Part shown: in pieces, positions 9,870-20,100 of the stretch
How the letters are laid out: each line of letters begins with the position of its first letter
Position numbering within the stretch: the stretch's first letter is position 1
Source of the DNA: Musicola paradisiaca NCPPB 2511
GTDB lineage: Bacteria > Pseudomonadota > Gammaproteobacteria > Enterobacterales > Enterobacteriaceae
Length of the DNA stretch: 64,000 nt
Assembly: GCF_000400505.1 (NCBI RefSeq)
Contig: NZ_CM001857.1
Location: forward strand, 1,648,386-1,712,385
Direction: 5' to 3'
Position numbers and translations under genes: made by a program
The notes under the pieces: model-generated
What the model saw: only the letters and a program-made list of their open reading frames with translations
What the model was told of the DNA's origin: nothing
Database searches by the model: none

Positions 9870-9989
9870 TGCACGCCCTCTTTTGATTTTCCGTTGCTGC
9901 GTTATACCCCGAAATAATTCGAGTTGCAGGAAAGCCAACACATCTGCAACGTGAAGTATGACGGGTATATACCCAAAAGAGGGCGTGCA
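9870..9989. repeat. Perfect 16-bp inverted repeat enclosing a small palindromic element
   Basis: Bases 9870-9885 (tgcacgccctcttttg) and 9974-9989 are exact reverse complements. The 88-base loop contains the short repeat element at 9903-9969, which can itself fold. In RNA this would be a long stem with a nested hairpin, lying between the 119-residue gene and PKS2 and ending about 30 bases before the PKS2 ribosome binding site. It has no U-tract, so it looks more like an mRNA processing or attenuation structure than an intrinsic terminator. Confidence 0.7.
9903..9969 (+). repeat. Short inverted-repeat element, copy A
   Basis: Left end tataccccgaaataattcg then AGTTGCAG; right end CTGCAACGTGAAGTATGACGG then GTATA. 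The ends are imperfect inverted repeats of each other. The same ends occur at 33943, 57594 and 61154. At about 67 bp this is a short form with almost no internal sequence. It looks like a non-coding miniature element; mobility is inferred from its dispersal, and no flanking target duplication is evident. Confidence 0.75.
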
Positions 9990-10033
9990 GCGACTGGATA
10001 ACGAGGTCAGGTAAGGCAATTGGAGGCTTTAAA

Positions 10034-13000
10034 TTGACGACGCAGAATAACGACACTAAAGATGCCACGATATTAACGGATATACGGGACGGTGTAGCCG
10101 GTAATATTGCCTGTCCCGATGATCTTTTTTCGATTCATAAAAAAGACGCCGTTGCCATTATCGGTGTGGGTGGTTTTTTCCCAGGGGCTGATTCTATCGA
10201 AGATTTTTGCCAGAAACTGGATCAACAGGAGTCTCTGTTTTCTCGCGTGCCGGAGAATCATTTTCCGGGTGCCGAGATGCGCAACAGGTATGGGGCATTT
10301 CTGAAAGATATCGCCGGATTTGATCCTGATCTGTTCAATATTGGTCCGATGGAAGCCGAGTATATGGATCCCAGAACCCGCCTGCTTTTGATGTCCGCAT
10401 GGCACACTCTGGAGGATGCCTGTTATCTGCCTCAGCAGTTACGAGAGGCGAAAGTCGATGTTTATATTGCCTCGGAAGGCGCTGCTTATACGCCTTTTCT
10501 CGCTAAAGCGGAACTGACGAGTTATTCCATATTGGGCATGATGTCCTGGTCGCTGCCGAATTACATTTCCCATGCGTTTCGTTTCAACGGTAAAAGCCTC
10601 TATATCGATACCGCCTGTTCCGGTGCGAGTGTAGCTCTGCATCAGGCGAAAGAAGCACTCCTGCGCAAAGACGCCGATTATGCACTGGTCGGTGCCGCCA
10701 ATCTTTTATTTGGCGATGCGCTGGCGGGATCGTATTTGGGGCAGGAATCGTTAGGTATTCTCGGGGGCGCAACGGTTTGTTCCCCTTTTCAGGCCGATGC
10801 TAAAGGTTTCTTGCCGGCGGAGGCGACAGTGACCGTCTTGCTCAAGCGGTTGTCGCAGGCTGTTGCCGATCGGGACAACATTCATGGCGTGATTTTAGGC
10901 TCTGATGTCAACCATACCGGGGGTTATGGCAGCCTGACGATGCCTTCGGCGGAATCACAGGCCAGTGTGATTGTTAATGCATACCGTCAGGCGGGTATTG
11001 ATGCGAATACCGTGACCTATGTGGAAGCTCACGGTGCTTCATCGCTTCTGGCCGATGCTGAAGAAATCAAAGGGTTCAAGCGTGCCGATGCGCAGCTAAA
11101 CGCGCATTTGGCGCCATCAGATCTTGAACCATCAAAGGGCAGCCCGTGTAAAGTCAGTACACTCAAGCCGAATATGGGTCATGCCAATTCGGCTTCCGGG
11201 ATGGTTGCACTGGTTCGCGTACTGCATGCCTTTAACACGCAGAAAAAACCAGGAATCAAAGATTTTTCAGCCTGTAGCGACAAAATCAGGCTGGAAGGCT
11301 CACGTTTTTATATCAATGACATGACGGAAGAGTGGCCGCCTCTGCGGGATGAGTGTGGCCGGGACATTCCGCGCCGGGCCGCGATTAATAACTTCGGCGC
11401 CGGCGGTGTGAATGCCCATTTGCTGTTGGAAGAATATCCCCGAACCGTTGATCTTCCGGTGCACAGCAATGCCGCCAGTGATGAGACGAAGCCGCAGGGG
11501 GATGTGTATTTTCTGGCACTGTCAACCCGGCATGAATGGCAGTGGGTTCACTATGCTAAATCTATGCTGGCCTTTTTGCAGCACGCCCACGACGTGCCTC
11601 CCGGCGCATTGGAATATGTCTATCTGACGGCAAGGCACAAATTTGATCAGCGGGTGGTCTTTCGTTACACCAGTATCGACAATTTACAGGAGAAACTGGC
11701 CCAGTTTATTGCTGCCAATGGGCAGAAATCTTTTTACCTGAAAACCGGACAGCCGGATGAGAATAAGGCGTTCGACATATTTACCCGCCATAACCGGCTG
11801 TCTGATTTGCTGAAAACGCTGGACTGGACGCACGACAAAAATTTTCTGATGGAACTGTGGGTCAGAGGTGTTGATTTCCCACTGGCGCAGAGCGTCGGGT
11901 CGTCTGGTTTTAGTAAGATCTCGCTGCCGCGGTATCCTTTTCATCTTGAACACTACTGGAGTACAGCGGATACCACTGCGATATCGCCTCCGGACGCTGG
12001 TCGACATCGGATGCGGCGAGAAATACACCCGCTTGTGCAGCAAAACACGTCGGATTTCTCTATCCAGCGTTACCGCAGTTTTTTTACCGGGCACGAATTT
12101 TTCCTGGCTGATCACCTGGTTAAAGGACAGAAAGTTCTGCCGGGGGTTGCCTATCTGGAATTAGCGAGAGCGGCAATAACGGACGCCGTGGGCCAGGCAA
12201 GCCGGCTCATGCTGGAAAATATCAGTTGGGTGAGGCCGATGAGCGTTCTGGATGCGGGGTTGAACGTTGCTATCGAACTGTCTCCGGAAGGTAACGACTA
12301 CGTCGGTTTTGAGATATACAGCGCGGAGTCGTCTGTGGAGGGAACCGGCAGAATCATACATTGTCGGGGACAGGCGCGAGTGACATCGTTGCCCGATGAC
12401 GAGACGTCTCATGCGACTCCGGCAACGCCATCACCGGTCGATATCCATGCGCTACAGGCCCAATGTGTCACCAGACGTCTGGACAGCGCGGCATGTTATC
12501 GCGCCTACACCGCGATGGGCATTCTGCATGGTCCGGCGTATCAGGGCGTGGTGTCGATTGATGAAGGTGACAGCCAGGCTATCGCCAGAATTGAATTGCC
12601 CGCGTGTGTGGCTGATACCCGCAGTCAGTTTTTTCTACATCCGAGTCTGATGGATTCCGCATTACAGATAGCGGCGGGCTTGCTGGTGGATGCCGGGCAT
12701 CCTGAGTTCGCGTTGCCGTTTGCTTTGGAACGTCTGGAAATGTTCCCCCGGGATACCGCCGCCGCGTTACCCGAAAATCTTTGGGTCTGGGCGCGGCGTA
12801 AAGCCGGATCGTCTAAAGCCGACAGAGTCAGAAAAATGGATTATGACTTATGCGATGAGACCGGTCATGTCTGGGTCAGGCTCAGTGGTTTTTCGTCCAG
12901 AGTGGTTGACGATGCGTCGGCGGGAGCGGTGACAGCGACGGTTTCCGTCACACCGGAGGCTGAAGCCGAGGTTAACACTGAAACCGGGGTTAGCCGTGAG

Positions 13001-16000
13001 GTGGCGCTCCCCGCCATGCATCAACCCGCCGTCAAAATGGATGACCCCGTGGTGATGATGCCGAGATCGGCGGCGAAGACAGCGAAAGAGACGCTGCGGG
13101 AAAAACTGATCCCTCTGATGCAAAAATCACTGGCAAAGCTACGCAAGCTGGAGCCAGGGCAGATCGATCTCAAGACTGAACTGTCTCAATTTGGGCTGGA
13201 TTCTATTCTGCTGACCGAGTTTAGCAACCAACTGAATCGCCAATATCGCCTGACACTGACGCCGACGGTGTTTTTTGAATATCCCACGCTGAGCGAGTTT
13301 GTTGATTATCTGGTAGACGTACATGCGGCAGCATTCTCAAATCAGTTTCCTGAGCAGACCCCATTCGTGCCGCCGGCGTTAATCGGGTCGCCGAAGTCAG
13401 CCGATGTCGGAGAGCCAGAAACAACCGCAGCGATAAACGAATTCACCGTAAGCGATGATGCCTCCCAGCGCGAAACTTTCCGTTCACGGGGGCGTTTGAA
13501 TCCGGCTTTTCCCCGGTCAGCGTCTGATAAACACCCTGTAGCTATCGCATCAACCGCGCATAAGGTTGAACCGATAGCCATTGTGGGAATGAGCGGCCGT
13601 TTCCCGATGGCCCGGGATCTGGACGCCTTTTGGGACAATCTGGTGAGCGGCAAAGATTGTATTCAGGAGATTCCGAAACAGCGATGGGACTGGCAGGCGT
13701 TGTATGGCGATCCGGTTCGTGAGGTGAATAAATCCAATGTGAAATGGGGGGGATTCATTGAGGGTATTGATGAATTCGATCCGCTGTTTTTTGGGATTTC
13801 GCCGAAAGAAGCTGAGTTAATGGATCCTCAGCAACGATTACTGATGACGTACATATGGAGCGCCATTGAAGATGCTGGGTACCGTGCCGGTGAGATTTCC
13901 GGCACTGACACGGCGATTTTCGTGGGAACCGGCATGAGTGGTTACAGTAGCCTCATCACCGCAGCCCAGCGTCCTATCGAAGGTTATTCTCTGACCGGCA
14001 TCGTTCCTTCGGTCGGGCCGAACCGTATGAGCTTTTTCCTGAATGTTCACGGCCCCAGCGAGCCGATAGAAACGGCCTGCTCTTCATCACTGATTGCGAT
14101 TCACCGGGCCGTTCAATCTATCGGTGCCGGCGAATGCGAGCAAGCCATTGTCGGCGGCGTAAACACGCTAGTGACCCCCGATGGATATATCAGCTTCAGC
14201 AAAGCGGGAATGCTGTGTCAGGACGGTCGTTGCAAGACGTTCTCCAGTGAGGCAAACGGTTATGTGCGGGGCGAAGGGGTCGGTATGCTCTTTCTCCGTA
14301 AGCTCAGTGTTGCTGAAGCGGCAGGCGATCATATTTATGGTTTGATTCGGGCCAGCGCTGAAAATCACGGTGGCCGGGCCAACTCGTTAACGGCACCGAA
14401 TCCGAAAGCGCAAACGGTTTTGCTGAAACGCGCTTACACCAACGCAGGCGTTGATCCGCGCAGTGTCGGATACATTGAGGCTCACGGTACAGGTACGCCG
14501 CTTGGCGACCCGATAGAGATTGATGGACTGAAAAGCGCCTTTAAGGATTTATACCGCAAGACACCAGCCACCACCGATCTGGGGAACAGGCCGCAACACT
14601 GTGGTTTGGGTTCGGTTAAGACGAATGTCGGTCATCTGGAGATGGCGGCCGGTATTGCCGGCGTAATCAAGGTGTTATTGCAGCTGCAGCATAAAACTTT
14701 GGTGAAAAGCTTACACGCTGAGCAGCTTAATCCTTACATCAAGCTGGACGATTCCCCTTTTTATGTGGTGCGGGAGAATATGCCTTGGGTTGCACCGGTG
14801 GACGTGCAGGGGCAGGCGCTGCCTCGTCGGGCCGGCGTCAGCTCGTTCGGTTTTGGCGGCGCCAATGCGCATATCGTGCTGGAAGAATATACCGGGGGAA
14901 AGGCAACGTCAGATGTCGGTCAGAACACAGGTAAATCGGAACCCGTCATGGTCATACTCTCGGCCAAAAGTACCGACCGTCTCATGGCGGCAGCGAGGAA
15001 TTTGCTCACCCGAATTACGGCAGAAAATAAACAACCGCCGGAGCTGAGCGAGCTGGCCTATACCTTGCAGGTCGGACGGGAGGCGATGGAGCAGCGCCTG
15101 GGTATTATTGCCTCGTCTATTGATGAACTGGCTGAAAAACTTAGCGAATTTCTGGCCGGAGACGCGGTCATTGATGCGTTGTTTCTCGGCAATGTCAGAC
15201 AGAATAAAGAGATGTTGGCCATGGTCGCGGTAGATGAAGACATGATGGCCACGCTTGATCTTTGGTTCCATAAGCGTAAGTACGCCAGGATCCTCGCGTT
15301 ATGGGTCAGGGGAATGCCGGTTGACTGGTACAGGTTATATCCGCAGCAGCGACCCAAAAGGATCAGCTTACCGACGTATCCGTTCGCTACTGACCGATAC
15401 TGGATCACCCATGCCCATCATGCGGCGATGCATGTGGCTCAGTCCCCCACCACGCTGCCGCCTGATGCCGCTATTTTGCCGCCTGATGTGAAGGGAAGCG
15501 CGCCACCCCCTCCGTTGCTCGTACACCCGTCGCTGGCCGTGGAGCGACAACGCCCGGAGGATAAGCCCCAAACTGATGATTATTTCAGCTATGTTGCGCT
15601 ATGGGACGCTGATGAAACCTCTTCTGGCAAGACGATGGCAACGCGAATGGCGGATAAGGTTTTGGTTGTCGGGAGTCGGCAGGAAACCGAACTGGAAAAA
15701 GCGTTAGTCAATAAGCTGACCGGTCAGGCCAAACGTCTGCTGCGCATCTCTCTGGGAAGTGATGCCGCACGCAAGACGTACCTGATCGGGCAGGATCACT
15801 GGGCGTGCGATATTCAGGATGAAAACGCGATGGGTCATTGTCTGAATGAGGTCGGCGCGATACAGCAGGTCTTTTTTATTGCTGGCACTGCCGCGCAGGA
15901 TTTGGCCGATGCAGCAGCGATCACGGCCAGTCTGAAACAGAACGAACTGCAGTTGTTGCGCCTGGTGAAATCGTTACAACAAGGGGGGGCGAAAGAGGCA

Positions 16001-17125
16001 AGCATAGATTTCACCGTGATCACGCAGGATAACCATCCCTTATCTTCCCGAGAGATTCGGTATCACGGGGCCGGGATCAGTGGTCTGGCTTTCGCTCTCG
16101 CCCAAGGGGATCACCGTTTCAGAGTCAGAAATCTGGATGTGTCGGGACGTGATCTACAGACGCCTGAACGGCGGGAAAAACTCGTGCAGCAGGTCGTCAA
16201 CGAAGTGGCCAGCGAGCGGGGTGAACAGATTCGATTGCTCTCTGGACGTCGCTACCGACAGACCTTCCTTCGCCTGGATCCCCGCAGTTTCAGTGGGGAG
16301 AGCGGTATCAAGCATGGCGGTGTATACCTGATTCTGGGCGGCAGCGGAACGGTCGGCCGTGTGATGACCCGTCAACTGTTGCAGCATTATCAGGCAAAAG
16401 TGATTTGGCTGGGACGTCAGCCCGAATCCAGTCCCGCGGTTCAGAACGCGCTGGCAGCAATGGAAACCGCCGGTATCCGACCGGATTATCTTCAGGCGGA
16501 TGCCACGGATCTGGCCTCTCTGCACGTTGCGGTGACGCAGATCAAACGGAAATATCCCCGCATTAATGGCGCGATATTCGCCGGTCTGGTCTTTGATGCC
16601 GAGAATACCCTTAGCCAGACGACGGAAGAGACATTCTGGCAGATACTTCAGGTCAAGGCGTCGGGAAGCCTCAATTTCTATCAGGCGCTCCAGCACGAAG
16701 CGCTGGATTTTCTGGTCTATTTCTCTTCCTGTCAGGCGTTCTCTTTCTCCGGTGCCGCGACACTGTCGGCCTATGCCGCCGGGATTACGTTCTCCGACAC
16801 GTTGGTGCGTGCTTTACAACATCGTGCCGCTTTTCCTATCGGGATCATCAACTGGGGATTCTGGCAGGCATCTCTTGCCGGGCTGCCAGCCAGCCAGAGC
16901 ATTTTTGCGCTGAGCGATGCGGACGGTTTTGCCTGTTTTGAACGTTTTGCCACGTTGTTACAGCAGGGGCGCCTGGAGCAGCAGGTGTGCCTGAATGCGT
17001 CGGTTCCGGTACAGCAACTGATGAACCTGCATCCGCACGAGTCCGTTTTTTTGAGTCATCAACGTCAACTGTCATCAACCCACTCTTCATTTGATACCAA
17101 CAGCAGGAGGCTGATCAATGAATAA
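10034..17125 (+). CDS. Trans-AT polyketide synthase (PKS2): KS-DH-ACP-KS-KR
   Basis: 2363 residues from a TTG start, chosen because GGAG sits 10 bases upstream and the reading frame opens there. Domains: KS at about 35-475 (Cys195 in DTACSGAS, His in VEAHGAS, NMGH; catalytic residues kept but the usual HGTGT is HGASS), DH at about 655-975 (His694 in HxxxGxxxxP, DxxxQ kept), ACP (GLDS, Ser1057), second KS at about 1180-1620 (Cys1349 in ETACSSS, EAHGTGT, NVGH), and KR at about 1850-2330 (GGSGTVG near 2102, Tyr2247, and an Asp in AGLVFD that suggests a B-type reductase). No AT and no terminal ACP: the last module is completed by the methyltransferase and ACPs at the start of PKS3, so the module is split between two proteins. 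The stop overlaps the PKS3 start by 8 bp, implying translational coupling. Confidence 0.95.
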   Translation: MTTQNNDTKDATILTDIRDGVAGNIACPDDLFSIHKKDAVAIIGVGGFFPGADSIEDFCQKLDQQESLFSRVPENHFPGAEMRNRYGAFLKDIAGFDPDLFNIGPMEAEYMDPRTRLLLMSAWHTLEDACYLPQQLREAKVDVYIASEGAAYTPFLAKAELTSYSILGMMSWSLPNYISHAFRFNGKSLYIDTACSGASVALHQAKEALLRKDADYALVGAANLLFGDALAGSYLGQESLGILGGATVCSPFQADAKGFLPAEATVTVLLKRLSQAVADRDNIHGVILGSDVNHTGGYGSLTMPSAESQASVIVNAYRQAGIDANTVTYVEAHGASSLLADAEEIKGFKRADAQLNAHLAPSDLEPSKGSPCKVSTLKPNMGHANSASGMVALVRVLHAFNTQKKPGIKDFSACSDKIRLEGSRFYINDMTEEWPPLRDECGRDIPRRAAINNFGAGGVNAHLLLEEYPRTVDLPVHSNAASDETKPQGDVYFLALSTRHEWQWVHYAKSMLAFLQHAHDVPPGALEYVYLTARHKFDQRVVFRYTSIDNLQEKLAQFIAANGQKSFYLKTGQPDENKAFDIFTRHNRLSDLLKTLDWTHDKNFLMELWVRGVDFPLAQSVGSSGFSKISLPRYPFHLEHYWSTADTTAISPPDAGRHRMRREIHPLVQQNTSDFSIQRYRSFFTGHEFFLADHLVKGQKVLPGVAYLELARAAITDAVGQASRLMLENISWVRPMSVLDAGLNVAIELSPEGNDYVGFEIYSAESSVEGTGRIIHCRGQARVTSLPDDETSHATPATPSPVDIHALQAQCVTRRLDSAACYRAYTAMGILHGPAYQGVVSIDEGDSQAIARIELPACVADTRSQFFLHPSLMDSALQIAAGLLVDAGHPEFALPFALERLEMFPRDTAAALPENLWVWARRKAGSSKADRVRKMDYDLCDETGHVWVRLSGFSSRVVDDASAGAVTATVSVTPEAEAEVNTETGVSREVALPAMHQPAVKMDDPVVMMPRSAAKTAKETLREKLIPLMQKSLAKLRKLEPGQIDLKTELSQFGLDSILLTEFSNQLNRQYRLTLTPTVFFEYPTLSEFVDYLVDVHAAAFSNQFPEQTPFVPPALIGSPKSADVGEPETTAAINEFTVSDDASQRETFRSRGRLNPAFPRSASDKHPVAIASTAHKVEPIAIVGMSGRFPMARDLDAFWDNLVSGKDCIQEIPKQRWDWQALYGDPVREVNKSNVKWGGFIEGIDEFDPLFFGISPKEAELMDPQQRLLMTYIWSAIEDAGYRAGEISGTDTAIFVGTGMSGYSSLITAAQRPIEGYSLTGIVPSVGPNRMSFFLNVHGPSEPIETACSSSLIAIHRAVQSIGAGECEQAIVGGVNTLVTPDGYISFSKAGMLCQDGRCKTFSSEANGYVRGEGVGMLFLRKLSVAEAAGDHIYGLIRASAENHGGRANSLTAPNPKAQTVLLKRAYTNAGVDPRSVGYIEAHGTGTPLGDPIEIDGLKSAFKDLYRKTPATTDLGNRPQHCGLGSVKTNVGHLEMAAGIAGVIKVLLQLQHKTLVKSLHAEQLNPYIKLDDSPFYVVRENMPWVAPVDVQGQALPRRAGVSSFGFGGANAHIVLEEYTGGKATSDVGQNTGKSEPVMVILSAKSTDRLMAAARNLLTRITAENKQPPELSELAYTLQVGREAMEQRLGIIASSIDELAEKLSEFLAGDAVIDALFLGNVRQNKEMLAMVAVDEDMMATLDLWFHKRKYARILALWVRGMPVDWYRLYPQQRPKRISLPTYPFATDRYWITHAHHAAMHVAQSPTTLPPDAAILPPDVKGSAPPPPLLVHPSLAVERQRPEDKPQTDDYFSYVALWDADETSSGKTMATRMADKVLVVGSRQETELEKALVNKLTGQAKRLLRISLGSDAARKTYLIGQDHWACDIQDENAMGHCLNEVGAIQQVFFIAGTAAQDLADAAAITASLKQNELQLLRLVKSLQQGGAKEASIDFTVITQDNHPLSSREIRYHGAGISGLAFALAQGDHRFRVRNLDVSGRDLQTPERREKLVQQVVNEVASERGEQIRLLSGRRYRQTFLRLDPRSFSGESGIKHGGVYLILGGSGTVGRVMTRQLLQHYQAKVIWLGRQPESSPAVQNALAAMETAGIRPDYLQADATDLASLHVAVTQIKRKYPRINGAIFAGLVFDAENTLSQTTEETFWQILQVKASGSLNFYQALQHEALDFLVYFSSCQAFSFSGAATLSAYAAGITFSDTLVRALQHRAAFPIGIINWGFWQASLAGLPASQSIFALSDADGFACFERFATLLQQGRLEQQVCLNASVPVQQLMNLHPHESVFLSHQRQLSSTHSSFDTNSRRLINE

Positions 17126-20100
17126 TATCGCTGACAATCAATGGGATGAAGAGGCTAATGCGTTGCTGCAATCCCATCATCCTCGAGCCATTAATCAGTG
17201 GTTGGTGCAACTGCTGTATGTACAGCTTGATCAGCTTGGTGTTTTTGCCTTGCCGTTGAACCTTCGGGATTTCCCTGCGATTGCCGGGCGTTTGGGGCTG
17301 GATCATCAGTTCCGTGCCTGGTGGCAGGAGTCGATGGCGCAGTTACTTGAAGCCGGGTTTATAGCCCAACAGGGTGATGCGCTTGTTTGCCGGCCGCCGT
17401 TAGCGGAGCAACCGGAAGCGATATGGCAGGCATGGGATGATTATCGTGACAGTTATCGTCATGACCATGCACGTATGGCCCAGATCAATCTTGTCGATAC
17501 CTGCTTGCGCCATCTACCCCAGATTCTGACGGGACAGGTGCAGGCGACGGAGGTGCTATTCCCCAATGCGTCGATGGAGAACGTGGAAGGGATTTATAAA
17601 AATAATCCGGTCTCTGATTTTTTTAATCGGGTATTGACGAAAACCGTGGGTGACTACGTGAATGGCGTGTTGCAGTGTGATCACGACGCGCAGTTGCATC
17701 TGGTTGAAATCGGCGCGGGTACGGGAGGAACAACGGCAATGCTGTTGCCGGCGTTGATGAAATACCGGCGCAATATCCAGGAATACCTGTACACGGATCT
17801 CTCCCAGGCATTTTTGATGCATGCCCGTAGCCATTATGGGCCGGATTGCCCGTTTCTTGGCTATGCACTGTGGAATATTGAACAACCACTCGCGACGCAG
17901 CCTATCCCTCCGGGCGCTTTTGACGTTGCGATTGCGACCAATGTCTTGCACGCCACCAGAGACATTCGGGCTACGTTGCGACATTGCAAAGCCGCTTTGC
18001 GGCGTGGGGGAATGGTGGTGATTAATGAGCTTAGCGATAAGTCGGTTTTTACCCATTTGACGTTTGGGCTGCTCAAAGGATGGTGGTTACATCAGGATAC
18101 TGCGTTACGCATTGCGGGCAGCCCGGCCATCGCGCCGGAAACGTGGCAGGAAATACTGGAGGAAGAAGGGTTCCTGGCGGTTGCGTTTCCGGCGCAAAGC
18201 GCCCATGCGCTAGGACAAACCATTATCGTTGCCCTCAGTGACGGGGTGATTCGCCAGCAGGTGCAACCCGCGCTTCAACCGTTGACGGCTGAGACGCCGC
18301 CCTATGCTCCGGTGGATGCTAAACAACACGCCATTTCTCGCGTCGCCGAACGATCGGCGGTGGCTGCGGAAATACCCAAAGCGCATATCACCGCAGCGCA
18401 GATTGACGATCACGTTCATGACGCGGTCGTGTCTGCCTTGGCACAAGCGATTAATCTTCCAATTGCGCAGATCGATGCGGAGATCGCGTTTTCCGAATAC
18501 GGGATCGACTCTATTCTGAGTGTTAATTTTGTAAATAAAATCAATGATGTGCTTGGTATCCGTCTGAATCCTGCCGCCCTTTATGACTACCGTTCCGCCA
18601 CCGCGCTGAGCAGCCATATCGTCCGTACTGCGGGAGCGGAGGTTCTCTCTACGCTGGCATCCGATACGCCTTTTTCAGGTACGACAACGACATCCGGGCG
18701 CGGTGATGAGATGTCGTCACGGGAAGAATACGCAGCGCCGGGCGTTCAGTCGGCAATTCCGGTGGGTCAGGAGCAGACCGGCGTAGCCGCCGATGAGTGC
18801 GATGACGTCATGCAGAAATATATAACAACCAGTGTGATCAAGGGGTTAGTCAATACGGTCAATGTCCCCTCTGAGCAAATCGATGCACAGATGGCCTTTT
18901 CTGATTTGGGGATTGATTCGATTCTTAGCGTTAACTTTCTCAATCAGGTTAATCAATCGCTGGGGATCAATTTAAACCCGGCGTTGCTCTATGATTATAC
19001 GACGGTCGAAACCTTGAGTGCGTATATTGCCCGGACTTGTGTCGATCAGATCCGCATTCCTCAGCCGCCATCCTCATCGCAACCCTACGCTCAACCTCAA
19101 TCTCAGCCGCAATGGCAACGGCGACCGGAACCCACGCCGCAGCCATCGGTAGCGTCACCGTCCGCCGTATGGCCGGAGGTCATCAATGATCCGGTGACAC
19201 CTGAAAAGAGGCAAACCGAACCTGCGGCCATTGCGGTGATCGGGATGGCAGGGCAATTCCCCGGCGCGGAAGATATCCAGCATTTCTGGGCGAATCTCGT
19301 TGCAAACCAGTCAGGGATTGATGAGTTACCCAGGCATTACCTGGATCAAGCCCGGTATTTTGTCGATACAGACAAAGTCGATACAGACAAAGCAGACGCT
19401 GTGCCGAGCGGAAAAACATATTGCAAATGGGGCGGGATCGTAAAAGACCGAGACTGTTTCGATGCGAAATTTTTCCGGATTACCGAGCAGGATGCCTTGT
19501 CGATGAGCCCCCATCAGCGACTGGTATTGCAAGAAAGCTGGAAAGCGCTGGAAGATGCTGGCTATAACCCCAAGGCCCTGGCCGGCACCAATACGGGGGT
19601 TTTTATTGGCGCGGAACCGTCGCATTACCATCAGGGCTCTTTTGTCGGCTCCTCTGAAGCGATTATTGCATCGCGTGTGTCTTATTTTCTGGATACGAAA
19701 GGCCCGGCATTGGTTGTGAATACCGGCTGCTCATCTTCTGCGGTAGCGGTACATCTGGCCTGTGAAAGTCTACGTCGCGGAGAGACGGATCTGGCGTTGG
19801 CCGGTGGTGTCTTCGCGGCTTTGGATGCCGGCGCACTGACCAGTCTGTCCAGTATCGGCATGTTGTCCCACCGCGCAGAGTGCCCTATTTTTGAGCAGAC
19901 GGCCGATGGCATGTTGTTATCTGAAGGGATCGGGATAGTCGTACTGAAACGTCTGGAGCAGGCGATTGCGGAGGGTGATCCCATCTACGGGGTGATTCGT
20001 GCCTCTGGCATTAATCAGGATGGCGCGAGCAACGGTATTACGGCGCCGAGTGGAACGGCTCAGCAACAATTGCTGGCGCAGGTCTACCATCAATACCACA

